Part shown: one piece after another, positions 16,299-24,297 of the stretch
Layout of the letters: each line of letters starts with the position of its first letter
How positions within the stretch are numbered: position 1 is the stretch's first letter
DNA from: Rhodococcus sp. B7740
Lineage (GTDB): Bacteria; Actinomycetota; Actinomycetes; Mycobacteriales; Mycobacteriaceae
Length of the DNA: 64,000 nt
NCBI RefSeq assembly: GCF_000954115.1
Contig: NZ_CP010797.1
Coordinates: 3,720,001 to 3,784,000 of the forward strand
Direction: 5' to 3'
The notes under the pieces: generated by a model
The model's input: the letters and a program-made list of their open reading frames with translations, nothing else
Database searches by the model: none
What the model was told of the DNA's origin: nothing
Position numbers and translations under genes: made by a program

Positions 16299-17429
16299 AC
16301 CCCGCTGATACGCCGAGATCCATTCGCCCGATCTGTCGCGGATCCCGGTAGCGGCCCGAACGGCTGCCCAATGCGTCGAGGCGATCGAATACATCGCATC
16401 GAGTTCCTCGTACCGCTCGCGATAAGAGCGGCTGGCCGGTCCCTGAACGAGTTTCACAGCGGTGTCCAATTGTAGAACGTGATGCAGAAACGAGGCTTTG
16501 GGTCCGGGGACGGCAGGCGCGCCACCGAGTCGACCGGCCAACGCCGCGTCCTGCCGCGAGAGTAGAGCACCGTCGGCCTTTTCGAGAGTTCCGAGCAAAC
16601 CAAGAAAAGTGGGGCGCTCGTACCAACTCGCCATGCCCCCACTCGGGGGTCTAGCACCGTAGTCGGTGTACGACATTACTCGTTGACGCTTGTCCCAGCC
16701 GGTGCCAACGGTAGAAGCGCCAGCCGCAACAGCCGGCAATGCCGCAAAATCTCCATGAGAGATATGAACGGGTGCATATTCACTCAGCGCGCGGACCGTT
16801 CGACAGATCCCGAATACCTCGTCGGCTATCAGCTTCGGTGGTAGGTCATTTCCCGGCTGAACAAACGAGAGAAACCACCCAGACGGTGCCAACGCTGCCA
16901 GGGCTCCGATATGGGCATCAAGGTCTCTTCCGTCGCGCCAGAACGTTCCCACGCCAGCGACAGTCAGACGAGCTGATGGCTGTAATTCGAGTGAAACTCG
17001 CGCCGTTTCAAGGGCCAGAGTGCTTATGTTGTTCAATCCAGAGGGCAGTAAGGGAGCGGGGGCCAAGAAGGGAGCGCCGAGTGCTGCTTGGCAGTCGAAA
17101 ACTCGGCGGGCGTGCTCACGCCGGTATGGGGCTTGAGTCAAATCACCGACCGGTCCACCCCACAAGTTGTAATCGGTGTAGTAGCGGAAATCGCCGACGC
17201 CCGGCATCTGCAATGCATGTGTTGTTGCGTCGAAAAAGTAGGAGACGCCCGCGTCATCGAATTCGCCGATACGATGTGCCACGCCCGGCTTGTTTCCCGA
17301 ACCGCCTCGATGCGCGAAGGGTGTTGCCCAGGGGTTTACGACGGTGCCAGAGGCAGTGCCCGCACTATGCGCTTCGGCTATCCAAGCGGTCTGAAATGGG
17401 CGGGGGCTGTCCTCGATATACGTAGTCAT
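16260..17429 (-). CDS. Unrecognised 389-residue protein, probably TIM-barrel-like, coupled to a kinase
   Basis: No family recognised with confidence. No signal peptide or membrane helix. Features: 'AHSAGTASGTVVNPWATPFA' near residue 20, 'FDDAGVSYFFDATTHALQMP' near 55, 'RLTVAGVGTFWRDGRDLDAH' near 155, 'YAPVHISHGDFAALPAVAAG' near 220 and 'TVGTGWDKRQRVMSYTDYGA' after it. Alternating hydrophobic strands and helices, with glycine-rich turns near the end, suggest a beta/alpha barrel distantly like tRNA-guanine transglycosylase-type folds; this is a weak impression. The ATG overlaps the kinase stop by four bases (ATGA), so the two proteins are translationally coupled and probably work together. The 3' end overlaps the convergent nuclease-like gene. 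Confidence 0.6.
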   Translation of the reverse strand: MTTYIEDSPRPFQTAWIAEAHSAGTASGTVVNPWATPFAHRGGSGNKPGVAHRIGEFDDAGVSYFFDATTHALQMPGVGDFRYYTDYNLWGGPVGDLTQAPYRREHARRVFDCQAALGAPFLAPAPLLPSGLNNISTLALETARVSLELQPSARLTVAGVGTFWRDGRDLDAHIGALAALAPSGWFLSFVQPGNDLPPKLIADEVFGICRTVRALSEYAPVHISHGDFAALPAVAAGASTVGTGWDKRQRVMSYTDYGARPPSGGMASWYERPTFLGLLGTLEKADGALLSRQDAALAGRLGGAPAVPGPKASFLHHVLQLDTAVKLVQGPASRSYRERYEELDAMYSIASTHWAAVRAATGIRDRSGEWISAYQRGLRMYAQSEGWVV

Positions 17430-18271
17430 GGCAGCGCGTTCAGAGCATCACGAAGTGCGGCGGCGTTTCGGTATCGGCGGGCCGGCTGCGGGTGAAGGGC
17501 ACGCTGAACAATCTCAAGCTGTGCCGCGCTTAGCTCCGGTCGATACTCTTGAATCGACTTCATCGTGCCGGTTTGCAATCGAGAGAAATATTCGTAGTCA
17601 TCGCCCGTCCAAGGGTATGGTGAGTCGCCGGCCAAGGCCGTGTACATAAGAATACCGACCTGGAAGACATCGGACATCTGAGTTGGCCCGCCGCTGTAAC
17701 TGTTGAGATGTTCGGGTGTGAGGAAACCACGCGTTCCAGGCTGGCCGGCAACTGTAAGGCCGGACCGTAGGGTGTGCCTTGCAAAACCGAAGTCAAGCAC
17801 CTTGTACGCGCCGTTGCTCAGCCGACGTACGTTGTTTGCGCTCAAGTCGCGATGTATAACCGACTTTTCATGACCGGCGGCCAAGCCGTTAGCAACTTGC
17901 GTCCCCATAGATTTTACGTCGTCCCAGCTCCACTGCGTGCCGGAGAATAGAGCGCCGAGATCGTGTCCATCCAAATACTCTTCAACCCACGCCGCAGCGT
18001 GAACCGGGGATCCAAGTTCGACCAGGTTCGACACAACTTTAACCACGTTGGGGTTATCGATGTTGGCCAAGAGTTCGACTTCGCGTTCTGCGCGCTTCAG
18101 CGTTTCGTCCGTTGTGAACTTCAATGCCACTACTTTTAGCACGAAAGTCTGTCCGCTCTTAGCAACTAACCGTACGGCCTTTTGCCCCCCGATTGCGCCG
18201 ATCGGTCCTCTGTCTACGAGACCTAAAGCAGCGACAGCTTCCTCTACGATTTTGTCATCGGCGACAGTCAT
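17426..18271 (-). CDS. Soluble Ser/Thr protein kinase
   Basis: 281 residues, just a kinase domain. 'FVLKVVALKF' gives the ATP-anchoring Lys (about residue 46), 'EREVELLANIDNPNVVKV' the C-helix Glu, 'VIHRDLSANNVRR' the catalytic loop with Asp and Asn, 'YKVLDFGFARH' the DFG metal site and 'GTRGFLTPEHLNS' the activation segment with TPE in place of APE; 'MSDVFQVGILMYTALAGDSP' follows. All key residues are present, so it should be active. Unlike PknA/PknB it lacks a transmembrane and sensor domain. Lower GC than its neighbours. First gene of a two-gene operon; start ATG 18271. Confidence 0.88.
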   Translation of the reverse strand: MTVADDKIVEEAVAALGLVDRGPIGAIGGQKAVRLVAKSGQTFVLKVVALKFTTDETLKRAEREVELLANIDNPNVVKVVSNLVELGSPVHAAAWVEEYLDGHDLGALFSGTQWSWDDVKSMGTQVANGLAAGHEKSVIHRDLSANNVRRLSNGAYKVLDFGFARHTLRSGLTVAGQPGTRGFLTPEHLNSYSGGPTQMSDVFQVGILMYTALAGDSPYPWTGDDYEYFSRLQTGTMKSIQEYRPELSAAQLEIVQRALHPQPARRYRNAAALRDALNALP

Positions 18272-18458
18272 CGCACCAACCTAATCGCGAAGCTACTGGA
18301 AACGGCCATCCAGCACATGCGTGTCTGTGGATCAAGAAACACAAGCGGTTCGGATTCATCGTCAGATCTCTTGGCGGTGCGGAAACTGCAGTAAGCGCAT
18401 CGTCTGCCTCTGAACTGGCCTCGAAGTTGCGTGCAACCACCCTGCTGAACTTCGTCGC

Positions 18459-18833
18459 TTAGAGATCGTCGAGCTTCACGATGCCGTCTTGCAGAGCCCG
18501 GGCGACGAGTGCCGCCTTCGTCGGCGCAGCTCTTCCCACGCGGGAGTATTTGTCTCGAATTCGTGTCAGGTGGGTGTTGACGGTTCCCAGCGCGATGTGG
18601 AGGCGAGCTCCGACTTCGACTTTGGAGTCGCAGTTCAACCACACCTTCAGGACTGCGACCTCACGCTCGGTCAGTCCGGCTGAAGCGTATGTCTGCGCTG
18701 GTCGTGGGCTCTGAACCTGCGCCGTCGCATGAGTGGAGCGGGCGACGGGCGGCCTCGGACCGAGGGGGTTGCGTACTGTCCTGGGCACCGCGACGCGCGT
18801 CTGGGCTTTGGGTCGATGATCGATCAATACCAT
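18459..18833 (-). CDS. LuxR-type helix-turn-helix regulator, short
   Basis: 124 residues. The C-terminal half is a GerE/LuxR DNA-binding domain: 'LTEREVAVLKVWLNCDSKVE', 'VGARLHIALGTVNTHLTRIR', 'DKYSRVGRAAPTKAALVARA'. The N-terminal 50 residues are Pro/Arg/Ala-rich with no recognisable receiver or ligand domain, so it may be a stand-alone output domain or a truncated regulator. GAGGAGG lies 5 bases before the ATG at 18833. The 187-base gap to the kinase start (18272-18458) contains a short frame ('GGAETAVSASSASELASKLR'), possibly a gene remnant. Confidence 0.8.
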   Translation of the reverse strand: MVLIDHRPKAQTRVAVPRTVRNPLGPRPPVARSTHATAQVQSPRPAQTYASAGLTEREVAVLKVWLNCDSKVEVGARLHIALGTVNTHLTRIRDKYSRVGRAAPTKAALVARALQDGIVKLDDL

Positions 18834-18954
18834 CTGATCCTCCTCGAGATACCGGCCTTGGGGCCGATGTGTATCGGATCACGGCGCTTGAACCCCTTGC
18901 AACACAAACTATTTCGAGACCAATGTCTATTAAGTTGCCCGGTCTACACCTATA

Positions 18955-19005
18955 TATAGTTCGCACTACACCATGCGAGCTCGATTGCTGAATTGCTATA
19001 GTTCG
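18955..19005. promoter_or_regulatory. Direct repeats TATAGTTCG in the LuxR/TetR divergent gap
   Basis: The 209-base gap 18834-19042 holds TATAGTTCG twice, at 18955-18963 and 18997-19005, exactly 42 bases apart (about four helical turns). It is AT-rich (TATATATA overlaps the first copy). A candidate operator for the divergent LuxR-type or tandem TetR gene, or a pair of -10 regions. Confidence 0.4.
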
Positions 19006-19042
19006 TGATCCATTCAGGTACTGTGCAGTCCAGTGAAGGCGG

Positions 19043-20305
19043 TTGACGTTGAACCCTAGGCCTGTCCCGCGCGAACAATTTCTGTCTGCCGGATACCGAC
19101 TCCTCAACGAAGCGGACATGACCGACCTAGCCCGGTCGCTATCCATCTCAGCGGTCGTCGACGGTGCCGGGCTGTCGCATCAAACGTTCCACAACACCTA
19201 CCCCGGCAACTCCCGTGGCGGAGGTACGGGCGGCAAGGAAGCGTTCGTGGCAGATCTGCTCGACAACCTCACTGTGAACTACAGCGGAACTGCAGCCACC
19301 GACCCGCCGGCCGGGCTGCTCGATGCGGCCGCCCCCATGTCCGCCCTGTTCGACGACCTGACTTCCGGCCTGATGCGTCGACGCTTGATCGCGACCTTGC
19401 TCGCTGCCGACCACGACGGGGCCCGTAAAGCCGTCACCCCCGAATTCGAGCGATTGGATGCCGACCTGCGGACCAAAGTGGGCCAGGCAATCCAGGCTCA
19501 GGGCGGCTCCGTCCGCCAACCGATGTCGCTGACCTCCCTCTCTATTGTTTTGGGAGCTCTGCTGGACGGACTCGCATTACGAGAGATGCTGAGTCCGGGT
19601 TCCTTCTCCGGAGACGACATCGCCGCAACGACGACGTCGATACTGCGATGGGCGATCGATCCACTGCATTCCGATCGACAAGTACCCGACCCAGAACCGG
19701 CATATCCTTCCGTTGACTCCGACGCTCTACGGCCGGATCTCGAGGCCGAAGTGATCGACGCAACGGAAGCTCTGTTCGTCGACAACGGATATTTCCGCGT
19801 CACGCTCGCTGATATCGCGGCAGCCGCACGCCTCCGACTCGACGACCTCCGACGGCTTTTCCCGAGCAAAGTCGACATCATCGTCGCCGCGCTGAAACCC
19901 AAATTCGATCGCGTCCTGCGATTGCGTCGAGCCGACGAACGCCTCGGCATCGAACCCGCTATTGCTTTGCGCCGCACGATGATCGAGCTAGGTGAATTTG
20001 TGATCGACAACCGAGCCATGAGCTCCGGGATGCTGCTTGCCTTGAGCTTCGAGCAGTTCCAGCAGCCCAACACGGTCACCACAGTCTTGGAAAACCTCTA
20101 CCTTCCATCTGCTGTCGTGCCGATCCTCGAACGGGGACGCGAAGCGGGCGTGTTCAGCGACGAAGCACCGACCATCGACGCAGCAATCATGTTGACCAAC
20201 AACGTCTTGTTTCGTTGTCTGACGCGGCCGACCGAGACGGCGATCGAGGTTGTCGACGGCGTTCTCCGACTCCTCATGCCCGGCATCGCATCAAGGACTC
20301 CCTAG
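19043..20305 (+). CDS. Tandem TetR-like transcriptional regulator (two TetR modules in one chain)
   Basis: 420 residues, about twice a normal TetR. Module 1 starts 'REQFLSAGYRLLNEADMTDL', with 'SISAVVDGAGLSHQTFHNTY' as a degenerate helix-turn-helix carrying a Gly-rich insert. Module 2 begins near residue 235 with 'ATEALFVDNGYFRVTLADIA', 'AAARLRLDDLRRLFPSKVDI', a typical TetR DNA-binding domain, followed by a helical ligand domain. The start is TTG 19043 after 'GAAGGCGG'; TTG 19049 is an alternative. It ends 46 bases before the NACHT gene and probably heads an operon of three genes. Confidence 0.8.
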   Translation: MTLNPRPVPREQFLSAGYRLLNEADMTDLARSLSISAVVDGAGLSHQTFHNTYPGNSRGGGTGGKEAFVADLLDNLTVNYSGTAATDPPAGLLDAAAPMSALFDDLTSGLMRRRLIATLLAADHDGARKAVTPEFERLDADLRTKVGQAIQAQGGSVRQPMSLTSLSIVLGALLDGLALREMLSPGSFSGDDIAATTTSILRWAIDPLHSDRQVPDPEPAYPSVDSDALRPDLEAEVIDATEALFVDNGYFRVTLADIAAAARLRLDDLRRLFPSKVDIIVAALKPKFDRVLRLRRADERLGIEPAIALRRTMIELGEFVIDNRAMSSGMLLALSFEQFQQPNTVTTVLENLYLPSAVVPILERGREAGVFSDEAPTIDAAIMLTNNVLFRCLTRPTETAIEVVDGVLRLLMPGIASRTP

Positions 20306-20351
20306 GGGTGCCGCACCACCGCGTCCATGCCTGCGGCGTGGCGAGGTGAGT

Positions 20352-22226
20352 GTGACCGAAAAGGGTCTCATGCAATGGGATCGATTGGCACGGCTGTCGG
20401 AGCACCTGCTCGACGACATCGAGGTCGGATCCGGAGACGACGGCACTTGGTATGTGAGTCGCGATATCGAGGCAGCGCTGCTACGACGCACGGTCCAGGG
20501 ATCCGAGCCACAGATTGTCGTCGGTGAAGCCGGGCACGGAAAATCGACACTGCTGTGGTCGCTCCACCGAGCACTACAGGAGCAGGGGTTTGATCCGCTG
20601 CTGGTCTCTGCCACCTGGTTACATCCTGGAGACGACGGCATTCGGACAACCTCGACCGCCGAGATCATCTCGGCCATCACCGGTCGACCGGGCGCGATAC
20701 TGCTGCTCGACACCGCGGACCTCATGCTGCACAACCGCTCTGCTCGCCACGACATCCTCGACCTGGTCACAGTGGTCGCCCGGATGGCAGTCCCCGTCGT
20801 TCTGACGACCAGGCCGCTCGAAGGTCAAATCCTTCCCGCGAACCTGGGACACAGGATCACACTGGGGCCGTTTTCCTCGAACTCCGAACTTCCGACGGCA
20901 ATCGAAGCATTGACCGTCGAATTCATTGCCGACGACTCGGTAAAGCCTTCGAATCCGGTGTCGGCTATCCAGACCGCCCTGGCTCGCGGTGCTCTCGTCG
21001 ACGACGTATGTACCAGCCCCTTACTGCTCAGACTGCTGTTCTCGTTGTCGGCACCACACTTCCCTCAGCTGGAACTCGACGTCACCGGCCTCTACAACCT
21101 GTTCTGGTCACGCCGCATCGTCAGCGATCACCGCTCCGGACCGGAGCTACCGGCTGACGACTCTGATGACCTCTCCGCCAGTGCCGGGTTTCTGGCGATC
21201 GCCATGCTCGCCTTGGGCACACCCGAACCACCCGTCGACGTCGTTGTTCGTCGCGCGGCGCAGGTCGCCGCATCGGTTGACCATGCGTACGACGACGTGG
21301 TCCTGCGCAGACATGTACGGGCACTGACCCGGCGCGGCGTACTGGTCACAACCGACAACCGTGCCCGATTTCTCCATCAGACGTTCTTCGAGTTCGCCGC
21401 CGCCAAGGGGCTCGCCAACAGGGGGGCCGAAGGCGAACTACCGAGATTGATCGCTCGGGTTGCACAGACGCCCGACGATCTCTTCGTCGGTGCCGTGGTC
21501 GAACAAACCTTGATCATCCTGGGATCAGATCTGCTGGCCAGACCAGCAGTGCGCGCGAGCTGCCAGACCCTCATCCGCACCGGGCTTCCGTATCCCATCT
21601 CGATTGCCATGACCGTGTGGGCGCATCACCCGGCACTACTCGAGCTCACCCCTGACATGTTCTCTGCGGTCGCCGATGACCAGCTGCGCCGATACCTGAC
21701 GACGCTGCCCTTGTTGGACTCACGTCAATTTGCCGAGCGTGCAAGAGATTTCGGCAACCGTCTCGACATCATTCCCAGGGGAACAGGAACGGGAACATTT
21801 CACGAAATTCTGTCGCCTCACGACGGCTCGATCCATCCGCCCGATTCGCGGGTGCCCGACGAACTCACCGCGTACCAAGAGCGCCTCGTTCGCGCTCTGC
21901 AACGCCTGGAGGCACGGCGGGGCGACCTGGAACGCGCCACGGATGAGGCCTACCGTTCGATTCGACGCGCCGCCGGCAGCAAAGACGACGATCAGCTCGG
22001 CCGCACCTTGTTCAGCATTTCCCGATCTGCGTTCTATCGACTGAAAGCCGGTTCCAGTTGGAGCGCACCTGGAAGAAAGCTCTGCGCCGACATTGATGCT
22101 CACGGAGACACCATCGGCGAGCGCTTCGACCTCACGCGGTTGCACGACTCCTATGCGGCCGCGGCTCAGGAGGCGGACGATGCCCGCCATTCCAGGGATT
22201 GGCACGGCGGATCCGCACGTCAATGA
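20352..22226 (+). CDS. NACHT/STAND-type NTPase with C-terminal helix-turn-helix-like region
   Basis: 624 residues. Walker A 'VVGEAGHGKSTLLWSLHRAL' near residue 55; Walker B 'GAILLLDTADLML' near 115 with the second Asp typical of NACHT; 'VPVVLTTRPLEGQILPANLG' near 155 as sensor 1. A winged-helix-like part 'LTRRGVLVTTDNRARFLHQT' and 'FFEFAAAKGLANRG' (about 340-370) matches the helical arm of NACHT proteins. The C-terminus 'RTLFSISRSAFYRLKAGSSW' looks like a helix-turn-helix. No TPR, LRR or WD40 sensor repeats and no obvious N-terminal effector domain. STAND NTPases are switches for signalling, immunity or transcription. Start GTG 20352 was chosen (GAGG upstream); ATG 20370 is possible. Confidence 0.75.
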   Translation: MTEKGLMQWDRLARLSEHLLDDIEVGSGDDGTWYVSRDIEAALLRRTVQGSEPQIVVGEAGHGKSTLLWSLHRALQEQGFDPLLVSATWLHPGDDGIRTTSTAEIISAITGRPGAILLLDTADLMLHNRSARHDILDLVTVVARMAVPVVLTTRPLEGQILPANLGHRITLGPFSSNSELPTAIEALTVEFIADDSVKPSNPVSAIQTALARGALVDDVCTSPLLLRLLFSLSAPHFPQLELDVTGLYNLFWSRRIVSDHRSGPELPADDSDDLSASAGFLAIAMLALGTPEPPVDVVVRRAAQVAASVDHAYDDVVLRRHVRALTRRGVLVTTDNRARFLHQTFFEFAAAKGLANRGAEGELPRLIARVAQTPDDLFVGAVVEQTLIILGSDLLARPAVRASCQTLIRTGLPYPISIAMTVWAHHPALLELTPDMFSAVADDQLRRYLTTLPLLDSRQFAERARDFGNRLDIIPRGTGTGTFHEILSPHDGSIHPPDSRVPDELTAYQERLVRALQRLEARRGDLERATDEAYRSIRRAAGSKDDDQLGRTLFSISRSAFYRLKAGSSWSAPGRKLCADIDAHGDTIGERFDLTRLHDSYAAAAQEADDARHSRDWHGGSARQ

Positions 22227-22353
22227 TGTTCGTCGCCAGTTCCGAGTTTCGCGAGAAGTCGAACAAGCACGCCGCGCGATCGGATCACACAGTCCCCCAT
22301 GTGATTCCCGTTCACCGCCCGGCCGGCGGTGGACATGATCGGAAGGTCACGCC

Positions 22354-23778
22354 TTGAACTCAGCAGATCTGCACGAGCCCGCACATGCCGCGCTCCGACT
22401 TGCCCAATCCATCGCTCTCTCGGTACCTGCGTATCGACGTCTGCTCCACGAGAACGGGATCGAGGTCGACTCGATCGCAACGATGACCGACCTGACGCAG
22501 CTTCCGACCACATCGAAGGACAACTACCGCCGACCGAACACCCTCGTCGATCTGCAATCCGGGCAGCCCGAAGACGTCGAAACCATCGCCAGTAGTGCCG
22601 GCTCGTCCGGAGCACCTACCTTCTGGTCGCGCGGGCAGCGGAGTACCGACCACGGTGCGGCGATGTTCGGGCACGTACTGCGGGAATGCGCCGACACCGA
22701 GCACAGAGCGACCCTGGCACTCGTGACGTTTCCACTCGGACCGTACATCGGGGGTGCATTCATGTACGCAATGCTGCTCGAGCTCCGCAAACGTGGCCAT
22801 CGACTGTCGATAGCGACTCCGGGCATGGACCCTGACGTCATCGCGAACGTGGTGTCCGAGGCCGCAGCCGGGTACCAACAGGTAGTGATCTTCGCGTACC
22901 CGCCGATCGCGCGGGATCTCCTCGACACCCACGGCGACCTGCTTCGTCGACACGACGTCGTGATAATCGTCGGCGGCGAACCCGTCAGTGAAGCGTGGCG
23001 CTCCCTCGTCCACGACATGCTGGGCGACAAAGACGGAGACCGTGTACGAGTGGTGTACGGGGCAACCGACGTCGGATTCGTCGGATACGAAACGGCCGCC
23101 ACGATCGCCATACGGTCGGCGGCATCTGAGGATTCGGCCTTGAATCGCGCGATATTCGGCACCGAGTACGCCGAAGGAGATGTCGTGCAGCAACCCGCCT
23201 TCGTGCAGTACCAGCCCGAATTCACCTACATCGAAGTCGACTCCGAGGGCTACCTGCTCTTCACCGTCGGCGGCGTACTACCGCTCGTGCGCTACCGGGT
23301 GAACGACAGGGGTGAAACCCTCGTCGGCAGCGCCGTCCGCGAGCGACTGGCCGACGCCGGCCATCCCGCTCTGGCGGAAGGTATCGATCCGAATGCCCAC
23401 TACCTCTTGGTATTCGGACGTACGGACGTCGCCGCGATCTACAGTGCCGTCAACATCTACCCCGACTACTTCCGGCCTGCCGTCGAACACATCTCTCTGG
23501 CGACGCGGTTGACCGGGCGTTTCATCGCACGCTGCGAGACCGACAGCGAACAGCGTCAGACACTGACCCTCGATGTCGAGCTTCGCCCCCAACAGCAGCC
23601 CGACCCGGAGACCGCGGAACAGGTTCAACAGCTCTCCATCGCCAGTCTTCGGCAATTGAGCGCCGAGTATCGCATCGTTCACGATCAGAAAGGCCGAGAG
23701 GCAGAACCCGTCGTTCACCTGAGGCCGTTCCGATCGGACGGTTTCGTCACAGGCGGAAAGCAGAAGTCCGTCGAGTAA
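22354..23778 (+). CDS. PaaK-like adenylate-forming enzyme
   Basis: 474 residues. ATP-binding P-loop 'TIASSAGSSGAPTFWSRGQR' (about residues 75-94) in place of the usual SSGTTG form, 'VVIIVGGEPVSEAW' near 210, 'VYGATDVGFVGYE' near 235 (the Y-G-x-T/S-E/D motif), 'PLVRYRVNDRGE' near 310 (R-Y-x-x-x-D hinge) and C-terminal 'GFVTGGKQKSVE' with a candidate catalytic Lys. This is the ANL architecture of phenylacetate-CoA ligase and its relatives that activate carboxylic acids. Start TTG 22354 with GGAAGG 7 bases upstream. It follows the NACHT gene after 127 bases on the same strand. Substrate unknown. Confidence 0.8.
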   Translation: MNSADLHEPAHAALRLAQSIALSVPAYRRLLHENGIEVDSIATMTDLTQLPTTSKDNYRRPNTLVDLQSGQPEDVETIASSAGSSGAPTFWSRGQRSTDHGAAMFGHVLRECADTEHRATLALVTFPLGPYIGGAFMYAMLLELRKRGHRLSIATPGMDPDVIANVVSEAAAGYQQVVIFAYPPIARDLLDTHGDLLRRHDVVIIVGGEPVSEAWRSLVHDMLGDKDGDRVRVVYGATDVGFVGYETAATIAIRSAASEDSALNRAIFGTEYAEGDVVQQPAFVQYQPEFTYIEVDSEGYLLFTVGGVLPLVRYRVNDRGETLVGSAVRERLADAGHPALAEGIDPNAHYLLVFGRTDVAAIYSAVNIYPDYFRPAVEHISLATRLTGRFIARCETDSEQRQTLTLDVELRPQQQPDPETAEQVQQLSIASLRQLSAEYRIVHDQKGREAEPVVHLRPFRSDGFVTGGKQKSVE

Positions 23779-23831
23779 GCACTGTTGGCCCGAGGGTGCG
23801 TCCAGGTCTGGAACTCGGTCTGCGAAAGTCC

Positions 23832-23837
23832 TACGGT
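23832..23837 (+). promoter_or_regulatory. -10 hexamer TACGGT, leaderless promoter
   Basis: TACGGT ends 6 bases before the ATG at 23844. There is no Shine-Dalgarno sequence. It supports 23844 over the in-frame start at 23796. Confidence 0.5.
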
Positions 23838-23843
23838 TGTGTC

Positions 23844-24269
23844 ATGGCACTGTCGAAGGCAGAACGCGAAGAATTTCTGGCCGAGTCTCACGTCGCCGCG
23901 CTGTCCGTCTCCGCGGGCCCGGATCGCGGTCCGTTGACCGTCCCCATCTGGTACGACTACACACCTGGTGGCCAGGCCTGGGTTCTCACCGGCAAGACGT
24001 CCAGGAAAGCCGAATCGATCAGGGCTGCACAGCGTTTCACGCTCATGATCGAGCAGACGAATCCGACCATCAAATACGTGTCCGTCGAGGGACCGGTTGC
24101 GCGGGAAGAGCCGAGTACGCCGGAGCTACTACGCGCCATGGCTGCGCGCTACCTACCGCCGGAGAAGGTCGACGGCTATCTCGAAATGGCCGACAGCGAG
24201 CACGAAGAGAACGTGGTGTTCTACCTGCAGCCGGAGCATTGGCTGTCGGCCGATCTGGGCGCGATCTGA
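23844..24269 (+). CDS. Pyridoxamine-5'-phosphate oxidase-fold protein
   Basis: 141 residues with a split-barrel FMN/F420-binding fold. 'HVAALSVSAGPDRGPLTVPI' near residue 13, 'WYDYTPGGQAWVLTGKTSRK' after it, 'FTLMIEQTNPTIKYVSVEGP' near 65 and 'ENVVFYLQPEHWLSADL' at the end. Such small actinobacterial proteins often bind F420 or flavin and reduce small molecules; which cofactor applies here is not clear. It ends 28 bases before the convergent lipase stop. Confidence 0.82.
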   Translation: MALSKAEREEFLAESHVAALSVSAGPDRGPLTVPIWYDYTPGGQAWVLTGKTSRKAESIRAAQRFTLMIEQTNPTIKYVSVEGPVAREEPSTPELLRAMAARYLPPEKVDGYLEMADSEHEENVVFYLQPEHWLSADLGAI

Positions 24270-24297
24270 GGTAGCGCGCCGGTAGCGCCTTCCCGAT

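Noticed and set aside
18272..18458. Short plus-strand frame ending SELASKLRATTLLNFVA
   Set aside because: No start codon or ribosome-binding site outside the kinase gene; too short to judge. Kept only as a possible remnant in the LuxR-type entry.
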